Shown here piece after piece: positions 10,984 to 21,469 of a DNA stretch of 64,000 nt (position 1 is its first letter; every line of letters begins with the position of its first letter). A program made the translations under genes and the position numbers. The notes beneath the pieces are model-generated. The model saw nothing but the letters and a program-made list of their open reading frames with translations, did not search any database and had not been told where the DNA came from. This stretch comes from Panax quinquefolius (Eukaryota > Streptophyta > Magnoliopsida > Apiales > Araliaceae). The DNA is taken from assembly GCA_020205615.1 (NCBI GenBank), contig CM035173.1:33845280-33909279 (forward strand), read 5' to 3'.

Positions 10984-13900
10984 ATGTACTCGGCGATTCA
11001 TTCTCTCCCGCTGGACGGCCAAGCCCAAGGGGAGTTTCACGGGTCACTAGACGGGTCGAATTTAGGTTCGGATCCGTGTTTGGTGTTGACCTCGGATCCA
11101 AAGCCCCGGCTCCGCTGGACTGGGGAGCTCCATGAAAGATTTGTGGATGCTATTACTCAGCTTGGTGGCCCTGATAGTGAGTATTTCAATTTCTTTGTCT
11201 CAATTTTTTATTTTTTAGTTTATGAATGTATTTGTGTAATATTAGTACAGGGACATTTTTTTGTTGGTTTAAAGTGAAATTAAATGATTATATACATTTA
11301 TTTTCCTTATTTTTAGCTTTGGACATTATAATTAATTTTTCTAGTTGTGGGTTGGTTATGATGATTATGAGATGCTGTAAGAGGAATAGCTCTATATTGC
11401 AAAACAATATCTTAACTGGGTAGTTTTCATTCTTAGTTTTAAGCCATAATGTAGCATTTTATGTCGATTTGTTTTTTAAATATTTTAAAGATGCACCTTT
11501 TTTTTGGGTACAAGTTTCTACAAAGTGATTTGACTAGGAGAAAAGGTACTTAGTGGAAGATTTATGGCATACTATGCTTAACAATCAATGGACATACTTG
11601 TTCCCTTGGCATAAATGGTCGGTTTTGCTTGTAAACAAATTAAAGCAACAATGGGATTTCATTCGTTGTGCGCCTTGTTTCAAAAAAGGCCCTCTCCTCA
11701 CTCTTGCTCCTTGCGCCTTAACAACTATCATAGAGAAACATACAGGGTTTTCTCATGCTTTGTATCTCAACCTCTAGCTCCTTTATCAAGTTAAGCATCA
11801 ATATATAGGAAGGAGTGGGATGCTGTTAAACTATTAAATTTTTACTTAGGCTAATTATATCTATCATACTTTCATAGTTGAATACAAAATTCAGCCTCTA
11901 AAAAAGATGTTTTTCATGTACGCGTTGAATGGAAAACAGCTTTCTCAAACAAACTAGCTAATACTCACTAAATAATTACCAAGAATTCTATAACCAATTT
12001 TAATGTGTTTGGTGTAACCGTGCACGTAGGATACTGAATAGTTTGTTCATGTTCGTCTTGCATTGCTTATATGTCTTGCCCACAACTCCTTGGTCTTCTC
12101 CCGCGGCAAATGAGTTTATCTATTTATTAATTGTTTGGTATTGGTTTAACAAGGGCTTGACTTGAGCTTAATCATCACGTGTACTAGCCAAGTTTGAGTT
12201 CACAACTTAAAAAAGATTTATTAGAATGGACGAGTCTGAACAAGGTTGAGCTTACCTTTATTAGTTAAGTCGGTTGGCTCTTTTGGTATGGATACTTATG
12301 ATCAAACCATAAATATGTTAAACGTGTAGTCACTTGTATTCAACTTTTCAAACATCAACTCATTTAATTAATCTGTATTAAGGTTTTATCACATTTGATA
12401 TACTTATAGTTGTCTGTGATTTTGTTTGATTTCTTAAATAATAATAATAGCAGTTTGTTAGTTACTTTTCATGCCATTATTAAATTTCAGGTTTTCTGAG
12501 TTTGAACTTGTGAATCCATAAGCTCGGCTCAGGCTCGGGCTTGTTCTAAAGTAACCAACTGATTTTAAACCAAATGTTTTTGTTTTTTACCAAATGAGCC
12601 GAGCAAGCATAATGTGAGCTCAGCTTGGCTAGTTCAATTGACCCATTTCACCACTAGCCTATCGAGCTTTTTGCAAGAATTGGAAGTTAGTGAAGGTGAT
12701 TTTTCGCTAAATATTCTGAATTCTAAAATGCTATAAGAGGTTGTCAATAAATGACGACTGATCTTCTTGGTTGCGTTTGGAGTCAAAAATTTGAAATGGT
12801 TTTATTGGTGGAAGAAAAAGTTAATATACATGTTAATCTTAGACATGGATTTCATCAAGAAAGACAAGTAGCCTTGTCAAAATTTAAATGTTACTTTTAT
12901 TTTGTCGAACCCCTTCTCGTAAATCTTTGCTTATTATCCAAATGAATCCTTATTCAATTCTGGCTGCCCAGCATGAAGTGCTGGTAGAAGTTGCCAAGAA
13001 ATGATTCGACTTCAACCACGTCCGACCTGAGACGTTAAAGTTTTGTCAAATTCTGGATTGCAGCCATATTTTGACGGATTCAACCACTTTCTAGAGAGCA
13101 CTTTTTTAGACATTACAACATATTAATAAATTTCCTTATAAATAAAACTTACTGTGTTTGGTCAACAAACTTTGGTCGGTCGCAATGTTACATTATGTTT
13201 TCATTTCCTCATGGTTAGTATTTTGAGCGTATATGTCGGATCATTTAGCTAATATTAACATTCTGCAATATCCTGATAGACATTGATATACATTGCAGAA
13301 GCAACACCAAAGACAATTATGAGAACAATGGGGGTAAAAGGCCTAACCCTTTATCATCTAAAATCACATCTTCAGGTTTGTTATTTCAATTGTTTTGATT
13401 TTACATTCCCATGGTTTTTAATTGCCGTAAGAAAAATTAGATGAAAAAAGTATATATGGTGGTTTAGACATGCATTCACATATTGGTGAATCTAAAAAGG
13501 AAAATCCATATAAGTAAGAAAAGCCATGATTAACTTTTCAATTTATACAAAAGGAATTTAAAATCTCAGATGCTGATTCTGACTGTAATTTTTTTCGTGA
13601 GTTCATTTTTGGTGATCTCCTTTTGTGGAACAGTTGCTCCACATAGTTATTATAGTGCTTTGTGTATGATAGTTCCAATCTTAAAAGCACAACTCTATCT
13701 GTATGTACTCGTTCTTGCAGAAATACGGTTGGGGAAGCAATCTTGCAAGGAGTTAACTGACAATTCTAAAGATGGTACGAAGTTCCTATCTCTTCACAAC
13801 CTAGATCTTTGCACCATCCCTGTATATGTTTGAGCTTACTTAGTTTTGGAACACCATGAAAGGACCTGATACAAGAACTACTGAATTAGGTCCTTGTGTG

Positions 13901-15564
13901 TGCCTGCATGCAAGAGAATGTAAAAGATCTATGTGTGCCTTATGGACAGTTAGACACAACGATGAAAGAAATAAATGGTAGTGGAAAGTAAACAAACAAA
14001 TCTCTGCTAGACCAGAGCAAGATGTTTTGCATGATGAGTAACACTGTTTGGAATTCTCATTGATTCATTACTAATGTGTAATTGGGATTGCAGCATCTTG
14101 CATTGCAGAGAGCCAGGACACAGGTTCATCTACATCAGCATCGTCAAGAATTATAACACAAGATCACAATGAGTATGATAAACATCTTTAATCTTTCTGT
14201 CAGTAATGCTTATCCACTTGCCATGATATTTTAGCAGCTTTTTTTATATTGAACAGTGGCTACCATGTTACTGAGGCTTTGCGACTTCAGATGGAAGTTC
14301 AGCGAAGGCTGCATGACCAACTTGAGGTTACTCTTCTTGTGTCCATTTGAAACACTTTGTGAATTTTTTGTTTTAGCCATTGTGATCAGTTCTCCCATGT
14401 AAAGATGTTTTTACATTATAATTTAAGTGGCCTTATTGATAAATTTTGATCACAAAGTTGCATAAACTTTTTGATCTTTTAATTGACCAAATAGTAAGCT
14501 GCTTTACTTTCAGAAAAGATCACAAGGAATGGTTATGCAAGTGCAAAATTCCAAGTATACCTCTGTGCTTAAAGTTTTAATTGGAAATAAAAAATGGTTT
14601 CTTGTCTGGAGATTCTACCAAGTGACTTCTAATGTTTATATTGCACTGAAATGTCTAAGCTAGACAATTAGATGTGATAACAAACCTACCTTTGAAAAGA
14701 AAAAAAGAAGATTCTGCAAAAGACAAATCCACCGATTGCCAGCCAGGGTCCTCAATGGAACACCGACTTTATTGCCATTTCACTTCAAAAGGAAGCAGTT
14801 ATATTACAAAAGATACCATATTACACTTTTTTAACTTATATGGCAAGGGTAGAAATTTTTTTTAGAAAATCTTCTAGGCCACTGTATAAGTTGATGACAA
14901 ACAAACAAACGCTGACATAGTTGATTAACGACAAAAACATCAGTAGAGTTGTATCATCTCTGACCGAAGGTGAGATCAATTAGCCCCCTCCAAAAAAAAA
15001 AAAAAACCCAAGACACTCTGTACAAATCATCCACCCCGGAATCCTTCTCGGTTTACTCTACAAGACGAGATTTATAAATGTCTAAGCTATTGTTTTTTTT
15101 TAATGATTTTAATAACTTTGTTTGTTGTGGTTCTACTAAAACCAGGTTCAGCGTCGTCTTCAACTACTTAATCAAGCACAAGGGAGATACTTGCAATCAA
15201 TTTCGAGAAAGCTTGTAAAGCTCTCAATGACCAGACATTGGCTTTTGTTGGGCTTGAAGCTGCTAGAGAAGAGCTCTCGGAATTGGCTATCAAGGTTGCA
15301 AATGACTGCCAACAAGTGATGACGGTCCCTTCCCTATCTGAAGTTGCCGCATCTTTAGAAAGCAAAAACGCTATCACCTTACCCGCTAGAATCGGCGACT
15401 GCTCAGTCGACAGTTCCTTGACATCAAATGGAAGCCCAGTTTCGCCAGGTTTGCAGGCTGCTGCACTGAAGAAGCGATCGCGGCCTTCGTTTAGTAACGG
15501 AGACCTGTCATCTTTAGATAACAATTTGCGCCAAGTGGAGTGGATGATGAACAACATTAGCTAA
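10984..15564 (+). CDS. UNE16: MYB-CC (GARP) transcription factor, UNE16/PHL-like; two frameshifts
   Basis: Six exons fit by GT..AG sites and family similarity: 10984-11176, 13299-13375, 13721-13774, 14094-14172, 14257-14326, 15146-15564. They encode about 297 aa if two missing bases are allowed for. The MYB/GARP DNA-binding domain is at residues about 40-97 (KPRLRWTGELHERF, then ATPKTIMRTMGVKGL, and SHLQKY at 87-92). The MYB-CC coiled coil starts near residue 145 (MEVQRRLHDQLE) and runs into exon 6. The tail contains GLEAAREELSELAIK, typical of Arabidopsis UNE16/At4g13640, which is about 290 aa. The family are nuclear regulators related to PHR1; the target genes here are unknown. In exon 3 the frame needs one extra base after TAC at 13721-13726 (KY-R-LGKQSCKE), and in exon 6 one extra base near 15203 (LQSI-LEK). 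All splice phases fit only with these bases restored, so the gene is either freshly broken or mis-sequenced. Intron 1 is 2.1 kb. Confidence 0.88.
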
Positions 15565-16366
15565 GTAGCTGGACGGTCTTTCATTTTCTCTGTGTAATTG
15601 TTTTGCTCAATGTTACATCAGTAATTTGTATATTTGAAGAGCTTGTCATTTGAACTTGGGAATTGTTTCTCAAATCTGGAAGTCTATTGTTATCCTAATG
15701 ACATTCAAAGCTGTTTTTACTTTTTCTTTGGTGTTGATGCAAATATTTTAATAGGAAACCATTTTTTTAATGAATAATACTGAAACACAATTTATTCTAC
15801 AAATATTTTATAAATTAGGGAATTAATATTTCAACTTTTTAAGTAAGAAATCAAACAGTTTGTTTCATTACCTAAATAGTAGATATGTAAAATGTATTTG
15901 TAGAATAAGTTTACTCTTTTATAATTGTACAATTGTTTGGAATCATATTTTGTGTAATCGTGGCGGTTGATCTTACATAAATACTAAATGAATCTCAAGT
16001 TCCACAAGCTTGTGGAAATATTAATTTTGAAATTAATTTTATTATATAAAGCGACTCTTTGAAATTAATCGTGTCAGGTTCTCTTTTTTATTTGTCGTTG
16101 CAAACTTAATTAAATTATTATATTGTCTTTCTTTTATATATATTTTTATTTAGTCCTCTAAATTTTATAAAATTTTTATTTTACCCTACATAATTTATAA
16201 ACACAAACTTGTGTGCCATGGAATGCTAGTATTTATAAGGCATCTATGTCCCATGGTTTTTTGAACGTCCAGTACAAATACAAATGAATTTTATAATAAT
16301 CTGACAGTTATAATATGTGACAAAAGTTTGGCATAAACAAAAAAAAGGTCATTTATAAACAAACAA
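15565..16366. other. 3' flank of MYB-CC gene; no gene seen
   Basis: Probable 3' UTR up to about 15720, then AT-rich non-coding sequence. No open frame with recognisable similarity. Confidence 0.6.
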
Positions 16367-17728
16367 CTAAATATTATTAGAATTCAACCTGATTATTGAG
16401 AGTAGGTAGCATTGAATACTTTGTCGAACTCGAGCCAATGAACCAGTTGGTTTTCCTTCTTTGTTGCTCCCAAAGCGAGCATGAAACTTATCGCATATGT
16501 TCGCCCAAGATGAAATTGAATCCGAGGGCAAAGTCCCCATCCACTGCCGGGAATCCTTTCGAAAGCGTAGTAATAAAAGTATGACACTTAGCAAAGATCG
16601 CTAAAGTCATAATAATCCATCACCATCGAACGCTCGATCGTGGGTCATATGGATCCCTATCCATCATAACTTTCGATACGGGCAACTTCTTGAGGGGTCG
16701 ACTTTTTCTTTAAGAATCTTTGCGGAAAAAGGGATGCCTTCTTTCCCAAGTATCCTTCATTTTTTTGTACCTCAAGTCGCTCGCTCAAGTTCTTTTAACT
16801 CTTTAACCGTGATACTCCACACCTTCCGTTTGAGATGATGCTTCTTTTTCTGATGACTCCTTCCTCCACTGAATGGACCGGTTTCTTATAATAGAGCCTT
16901 CAACTCTAGAAGGACTTTTACGATGACGAGTGTCCACAGGGTGGTGTACCCTCGAGATTCTCTGGAGTACGATCTCTAGATATACTTTCGCCTCTCGAGC
17001 TCGAGCACACCATGGCGAGAATGTGTAACAACAAGGGCTTTCTTTGTGGTCTCGTAGTGTGATCTCTGGATCGACCTCTTCGTTCTTTCCGATCCTGCTC
17101 CTTAGAATCGACAGGGTGATGTGCCCTCTTCGATCTTTGAGGAGTAGGGCTTCGAGATCTTCTTCTTTCTCGAGTTCTACCGAGATTCTCGTCCCGAATG
17201 AATGTGTTCTTTCCCACTTGGTTCCCTCGCTTTTGGATCGATCATAATCGAGCTCTTCGTCCCTCAACTCGCCATCCGCCATCCGTCCGCCTATATCCTA
17301 TCTCCGCTTCACGAAGTACTTCCATAGCTCTATCCGCTTTATTTGCCATCTTAGCTGGTCGTGAAGCTTTTTCGTCTTGGTCATCTCTCAGATCGAGTTC
17401 TAGCGAGGTGCCTTCTACTCGCTTCCCACCACGGCTGCACTCTTTCTCCGTCGGAAGACTAGCCTTTCACGCTTAGCCTTGCCCATCGCCTTCGAATCGA
17501 AAATCTTCAGCGATCGTTTTGACGCTGTCTTAAGCATGAACACTTATTATCACGGTCCCAAACGATCCTCGACAGACACTCGTGGTGTCGATTCACCGGC
17601 GACCCTTCTACCGCCCTTCCGGTGTGTAGGTGTTCCTCTTTACCATAAATATTGATGTAGAACAAACACACGATACCGTGATTGAAAATACTCGTGACAC
17701 TAGAACTCAGCCCTCCTTCTAGCGCCAA
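16367..17728 (-). pseudogene. Decayed gag of a Ty3-type LTR element
   Basis: Minus-strand frames at 16803-17282 (acidic and Arg/Ser-rich) and 16367-16594 form a gag-like leader. The second contains QWMGTLPSDSISSWANICDK followed by FHARF, resembling the retrotransposon gag motif (W..LP..SI.SW..L...F...F). Several stops and frame changes interrupt it. No protease, RT or integrase follows, so the element is truncated after gag or was gag-only. It reads away from the adjacent LTR/PBS at 17711-18398. Confidence 0.65.
17711..17728 (-). other. Primer binding site of the 670-bp LTR element
   Basis: On the minus strand, TTGGCGCTAGAAGGAGGG starts directly after the LTR end (..GTTAACA). It resembles a conserved post-LTR sequence of plant Ty3-type elements; I did not assign the tRNA. 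Confidence 0.55.
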
Positions 17729-18398
17729 TGTTAACGCCAAGATCTTTCTCCACGTCCCAATCACCAAGACGCGTCCGATATCCTGCACAGTTCAACAAGT
17801 CAACACCAAAAGCTTGACGGCCTGACCGTCGAGGGATAGCTCCGGCGTGAGAGTCAGTATCGGCGATCACAAGGTCAACAATGGAGAGAAAAAATGTCTA
17901 ATGTCTGAGAGAGAATAATAATATGAATGTGTAATATTTTGATACTTACCCTCTTATGTGATCTTAGCCCCATACATACTCCAATCCCGGTTTATCGTGC
18001 CACTCATCATCTCCTGACACCTTTTCCCCCACTCCCGGTCATTTCAGCCGAAAGTATGTAGCCTACTTCCTCACCTGCTACCACTATTTGCCACCGCCGG
18101 TCATCTGAGTCCCATCCTCATTAATGCCATGCAGAAAGGTGGCAGACATAGTAGTCAACTATCATTTGGCATAATGATTACTGGTCAAAGTTGGATTAAG
18201 TGACAATTTGTGTAATGGGCCGATTAACGACTAAGCCCAAATAATAGAAATGACCAAACGAACGGATCCAAAGCGAAAGGACCCAATGAAATAATCAAAT
18301 AACCTACCAAACCATTCGGACCAACCAAGACTAGCGAACATGATCCAAGGGAGGTTTCATTAAATCAACCCAATAAGGAAAAGGATTATGGCCCAACA
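17729..18398 (-). mobile_element. LTR (670 bp), Ty3-type, 5' LTR of truncated element
   Basis: In minus orientation it starts TGTTGGGCCATAATCC and ends CTTGGCGTTAACA, with TGTT..AACA inverted ends. The PBS and gag relic follow directly. A second LTR and target duplication were not found, so the 3' part has been lost. Its outer edge is about 1.2 kb upstream of the calcium-sensor gene. Confidence 0.75.
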
Positions 18399-19620
18399 GT
18401 TCCTTTTCGTGTTAATTTTATTATCGCTTGCTAATAATTAAAATTACCAGGAAAAGAAGAATAAATTGTTTGATTTTGAAGCTTAAGTCTCAATAGGTTG
18501 TTATAATTAGGTGTAAATTGTTTATAGGAGTGTGCTGCTGTGTAAATTATTGATATTGGTTTATTGTATTCTATTGATGAATTGGTTAATGTGATGAAAG
18601 AAGGATTGAAAATCTTTAAACTAAAGGTTTCTTATTGTTGTTGAGGGTATTTGAGGGATGTTTGAAATTGCGATATATTGACAGCTGATAAATGGATCAA
18701 ACGGGTGCAATTTTAATTGAATTTGGAAGAAAAGTTAAAGAACACTTGCATTATGATCTTGTTGAATTTATGCATTAAAAGTGAAACATTTAATTGCTAG
18801 CTGACGAATGGATATGGAGGTACTTTGGAATTGGTTGGACAATCCGATTCAGCCTTCTCTAATCGCAGGCTCGATGAATGTAAGTTTCAAGATGAAAATG
18901 GTTATAGTAAGTTTGTAAATAAAAGGTCGAAATCTTAAGTTTCGAGATGAAAATGGATATCGTAAGTTTGTAAATAAAAGGTAGTAATCTCTTTTTTGTT
19001 ACAGTGCGATTGTGGTTAATGATCTCATGTTTTAATAACTCGTATGATTGGTAGTGGAATTTTCTGTCCAGTTGACCGCTAATTAACCTATTTTTACAAG
19101 TTGATGTGCTTGATGCAATTTACTTTGGCTCTTACCGAGTTCCCCTTGTTCAATTTGCATTTCTTGGGTGACAAAATCTTAAATTGCACATTTAATTAAA
19201 AACTCTCTTTAAATTTTAATTAAATAATCTAGAGATGCATCTTTAAGGTTCTTTTTATAACAAGAAAGTAAATATTCCACAATTCTTTTACTTGAGTCAA
19301 AATTTTGTGCTCTTAGTAAACAAAAGTCTACTTCTTCATTTTTAGCCAAGTAGGTATATTCGCCGCCAAAACTTCCACTTCAACCACCACTTATGTCAGA
19401 GTGTCCCCCCTACTTTACTCAATATCACACAAATTACCTACTACCTAGAACGATTACATGTAAACAATTTTTTGATGCAATGAACAGACGTAAATATAAG
19501 CTTTATAATCAATGTAATATTTATTGTTGCCTTTGAGTTTGATTCTTCTGGTGTTGTATTTCTCAAGGTACTTTCTCACCATGCCTTGCTCTAAAGTCAT
19601 TGTCCAACAAGGTAGGAGGT
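18399..19620. other. Upstream region of the EF-hand gene; no gene seen
   Basis: AT-rich non-coding sequence. It may include promoter and untranslated exons of the downstream gene, but I could not define them. It contains one tandem duplication (18882-18992). Confidence 0.5.
18882..18992. repeat. Tandem duplication, 55-bp period, two copies
   Basis: Two adjacent copies begin AAGTTTCAAGATGAAAATGG and AAGTTTCGAGATGAAAATGG and both end in GTAAATAAAAGG followed by a variable tail. A few substitutions separate them. Confidence 0.85.
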
Positions 19621-20962
19621 ATGCTCTGCTGTGGAAGTAGACCAAACAAGTATAAAAGATTAGACACAAAGCTTGCAAGGAAAATTATGGAGGTTAAAGA
19701 AAAATCAACTACAAACAAATTTAGATCAGTCAATAGCATAATCTTGAGATTCCCTCAGTTCAGAGAGGGACTGAAAGAGGTCAGAGGTATATTTGAACAG
19801 TGCGGTGAGTCTGAAAAAGTTTTCTTTCATACTTTATATTCCCCCGTTCCAAAATTAGAGATATATTTTTCTTTTTTGTCTATTCCAAAATTAGAGATAC
19901 ATTTCTGGTTTTAGACTATAACTTTTAACATACCATTACTTTTATTCTTAGTTAATTGAGTACCGTCATGCAGCCATCACTACATTTCTAGCTAGATAAG
20001 TTTAGAAAAATGAATATTTCCTTAAAAGTCAGCGTTTTACAAATGTATCTCTAATTCTTTCTAGTCCTCCTAGGGGTTTTCATGGAGGATTAGAGAAAAC
20101 TGTTTAGCTCTTCTTATTCTTCCTCTCTCAATTATATTTTTTTTTATAATTCGTTCCCCCTGTATATGTCTGCTTTGTTACACAGATGAAGATTCAAATG
20201 GAACTATTGACCGCAAGGAAATCAAGAAATGCTTACAAAAATTGAATCTTCAACTTACAGAAGGGGAAATTGTTGATCTCTTCGATTATTGTGATATGGA
20301 TGGGCCTGAGGGGATACAATTGATGAGTTCATTATTCTTCTGTGTCTCATTTATCTCCTACTGGATTCTTCAACCTCTTCTCATGTAATATGTACATTAT
20401 ACCTTGTACTCTCATCTTATTTGGGTGAACATCTGGTAGTCAATTTATTGTTCTCTTTATGTTTCAGACATTAGAGATGGGTTCTCCGCAGCTTAAAACC
20501 ACCTTTGATGATATCATTGAAGCATTTATGTTCCTTGATAAAAATGGTGATGGAAAGCTGAACAAGAAAGACATGGTCAAGTCAATGAACGATCCATCTC
20601 ACTTGGAAAGATCCCCTACTCATGTCACTAGGAATCGATTCAGTACTAGTTTCTTTCTATACTTCTGCTGATTACTTTTGGAAAGATCCCCTACTCATGT
20701 CACTAGGAATCGATTCAGTACTAGTTTCACTTTCCATACTTCGGCTTCACTTTCTATACTTCTGCTGATTACTTTTTGCAATTTAATCTCCGAGAAGTTC
20801 TTATTGACCTTTTTGTGATTCTTGTGCTTAAATGTAGAAGAAATGGACTGGGACAGAAATGGTCAGGTCAGCTTCAAGGAATTCCTTTTTGCTTTGATCA
20901 AATGGATTGGAATTGGCAGCGATGAAGGAAGCCTAGAAGTGGAAGTTGAGCAGAGTGAGTAG
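19621..20962 (+). CDS. EF-hand calcium sensor, CML21/CML22-like; one frameshift
   Basis: Four exons fit: 19621-19804, 20186-20384, 20468-20642, 20838-20962, giving about 227 aa when one missing base is allowed for. The start is the ATG opening MLCCGSRPNK. The in-frame codon at 19600 is TTG. There are four EF-hand loops: residues 62-73 (DEDSNGTIDRKE, canonical), 98-109 (DMDGPEGIQ.DE, degenerate at loop positions 5 and 6), 152-163 (DKNGDGKLNKKD, Asp at position 12) and 190-201 (DWDRNGQVSFKE, canonical). This layout and the FKEFLF..KWIGIG ending match plant CML21/22 proteins, presumed Ca2+ relays with no enzymatic domain. In exon 2 CAATTGATGAG should be CAATTTGATGAG (near 20320) for the family frame FDEFIILLCLIYLL to continue; as written the protein would stop soon after. 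The N terminus has adjacent cysteines but no Gly-2. The 3' end faces the kinase gene. Confidence 0.85.
20603..20752 (+). repeat. 75-bp tandem duplication across exon 3 / intron 3 border
   Basis: The end of exon 3 with its splice donor (TTGGAAAG .. GATTCA|GTACTAG, donor at 20643) is repeated 75 bp later with a second intact donor at 20718. A smaller duplication of CTTTCTATACTTC-like sequence follows. The second donor would place an in-frame stop after about ten residues. Confidence 0.9.
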
Positions 20963-20997
20963 AGTACAGCAATGACTGTGTCGAGGTAAACAATCTG

Positions 20998-21152
20998 AAA
21001 TGCAGTTATATTGATATGTAATGTGTGTATCTTTAGAGTTATAATATGGAAATGTTGCTATTATTTCATGTTTGATCTTGAAATGCAGTCAGATTGATAG
21101 TGTAAATGTGTGTATCTATAGAGTTATAATATGAAAATGTTGCTATTATCTG
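20998..21152 (+). repeat. 83-bp tandem duplication in 3' region of EF-hand gene
   Basis: Two copies begin AAATGCAGT and share TGTGTGTATCT.TAGAGTTATA and AAATGTTGCTATTAT. They probably lie in the 3' UTR or just beyond. No other gene is visible between 20963 and the kinase stop codon. Confidence 0.85.
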
Positions 21153-21469
21153 GGCTACACTTATTTATGATCATTACCTTTATTCTTTTAATATGTCATT
21201 TTTATTCTATCTATATATCATGTTCAAAACCTTCTAGTGGTCAATGTGGTAATTCTGCTAAAGTTAAAATTAACATATCACCATAAGATGCTAGTTATAT
21301 ACATCTCAAGGCATATATTTCTCTTGCTGTGTATTTCACAAAACAAAAACACTATACAAATTTTAAAGAAAGTTGATATAGAAATCCCACAAAAATTAAA
21401 ATGGACCCTCAAGCTATTAGACAATATCCAGCAAAAAGTATCTATCTGTATGTCATTGCAGCTGAGATT

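Noticed and set aside
11553..11777. 74-codon plus frame in intron 1 of the MYB-CC gene
   Set aside because: No recognisable domain, no splice support, lies within a normal intron.
15168..15557. 129-codon minus frame opposite the last MYB-CC exon
   Set aside because: Antisense shadow of the conserved exon 6; the plus-strand protein matches a known family.
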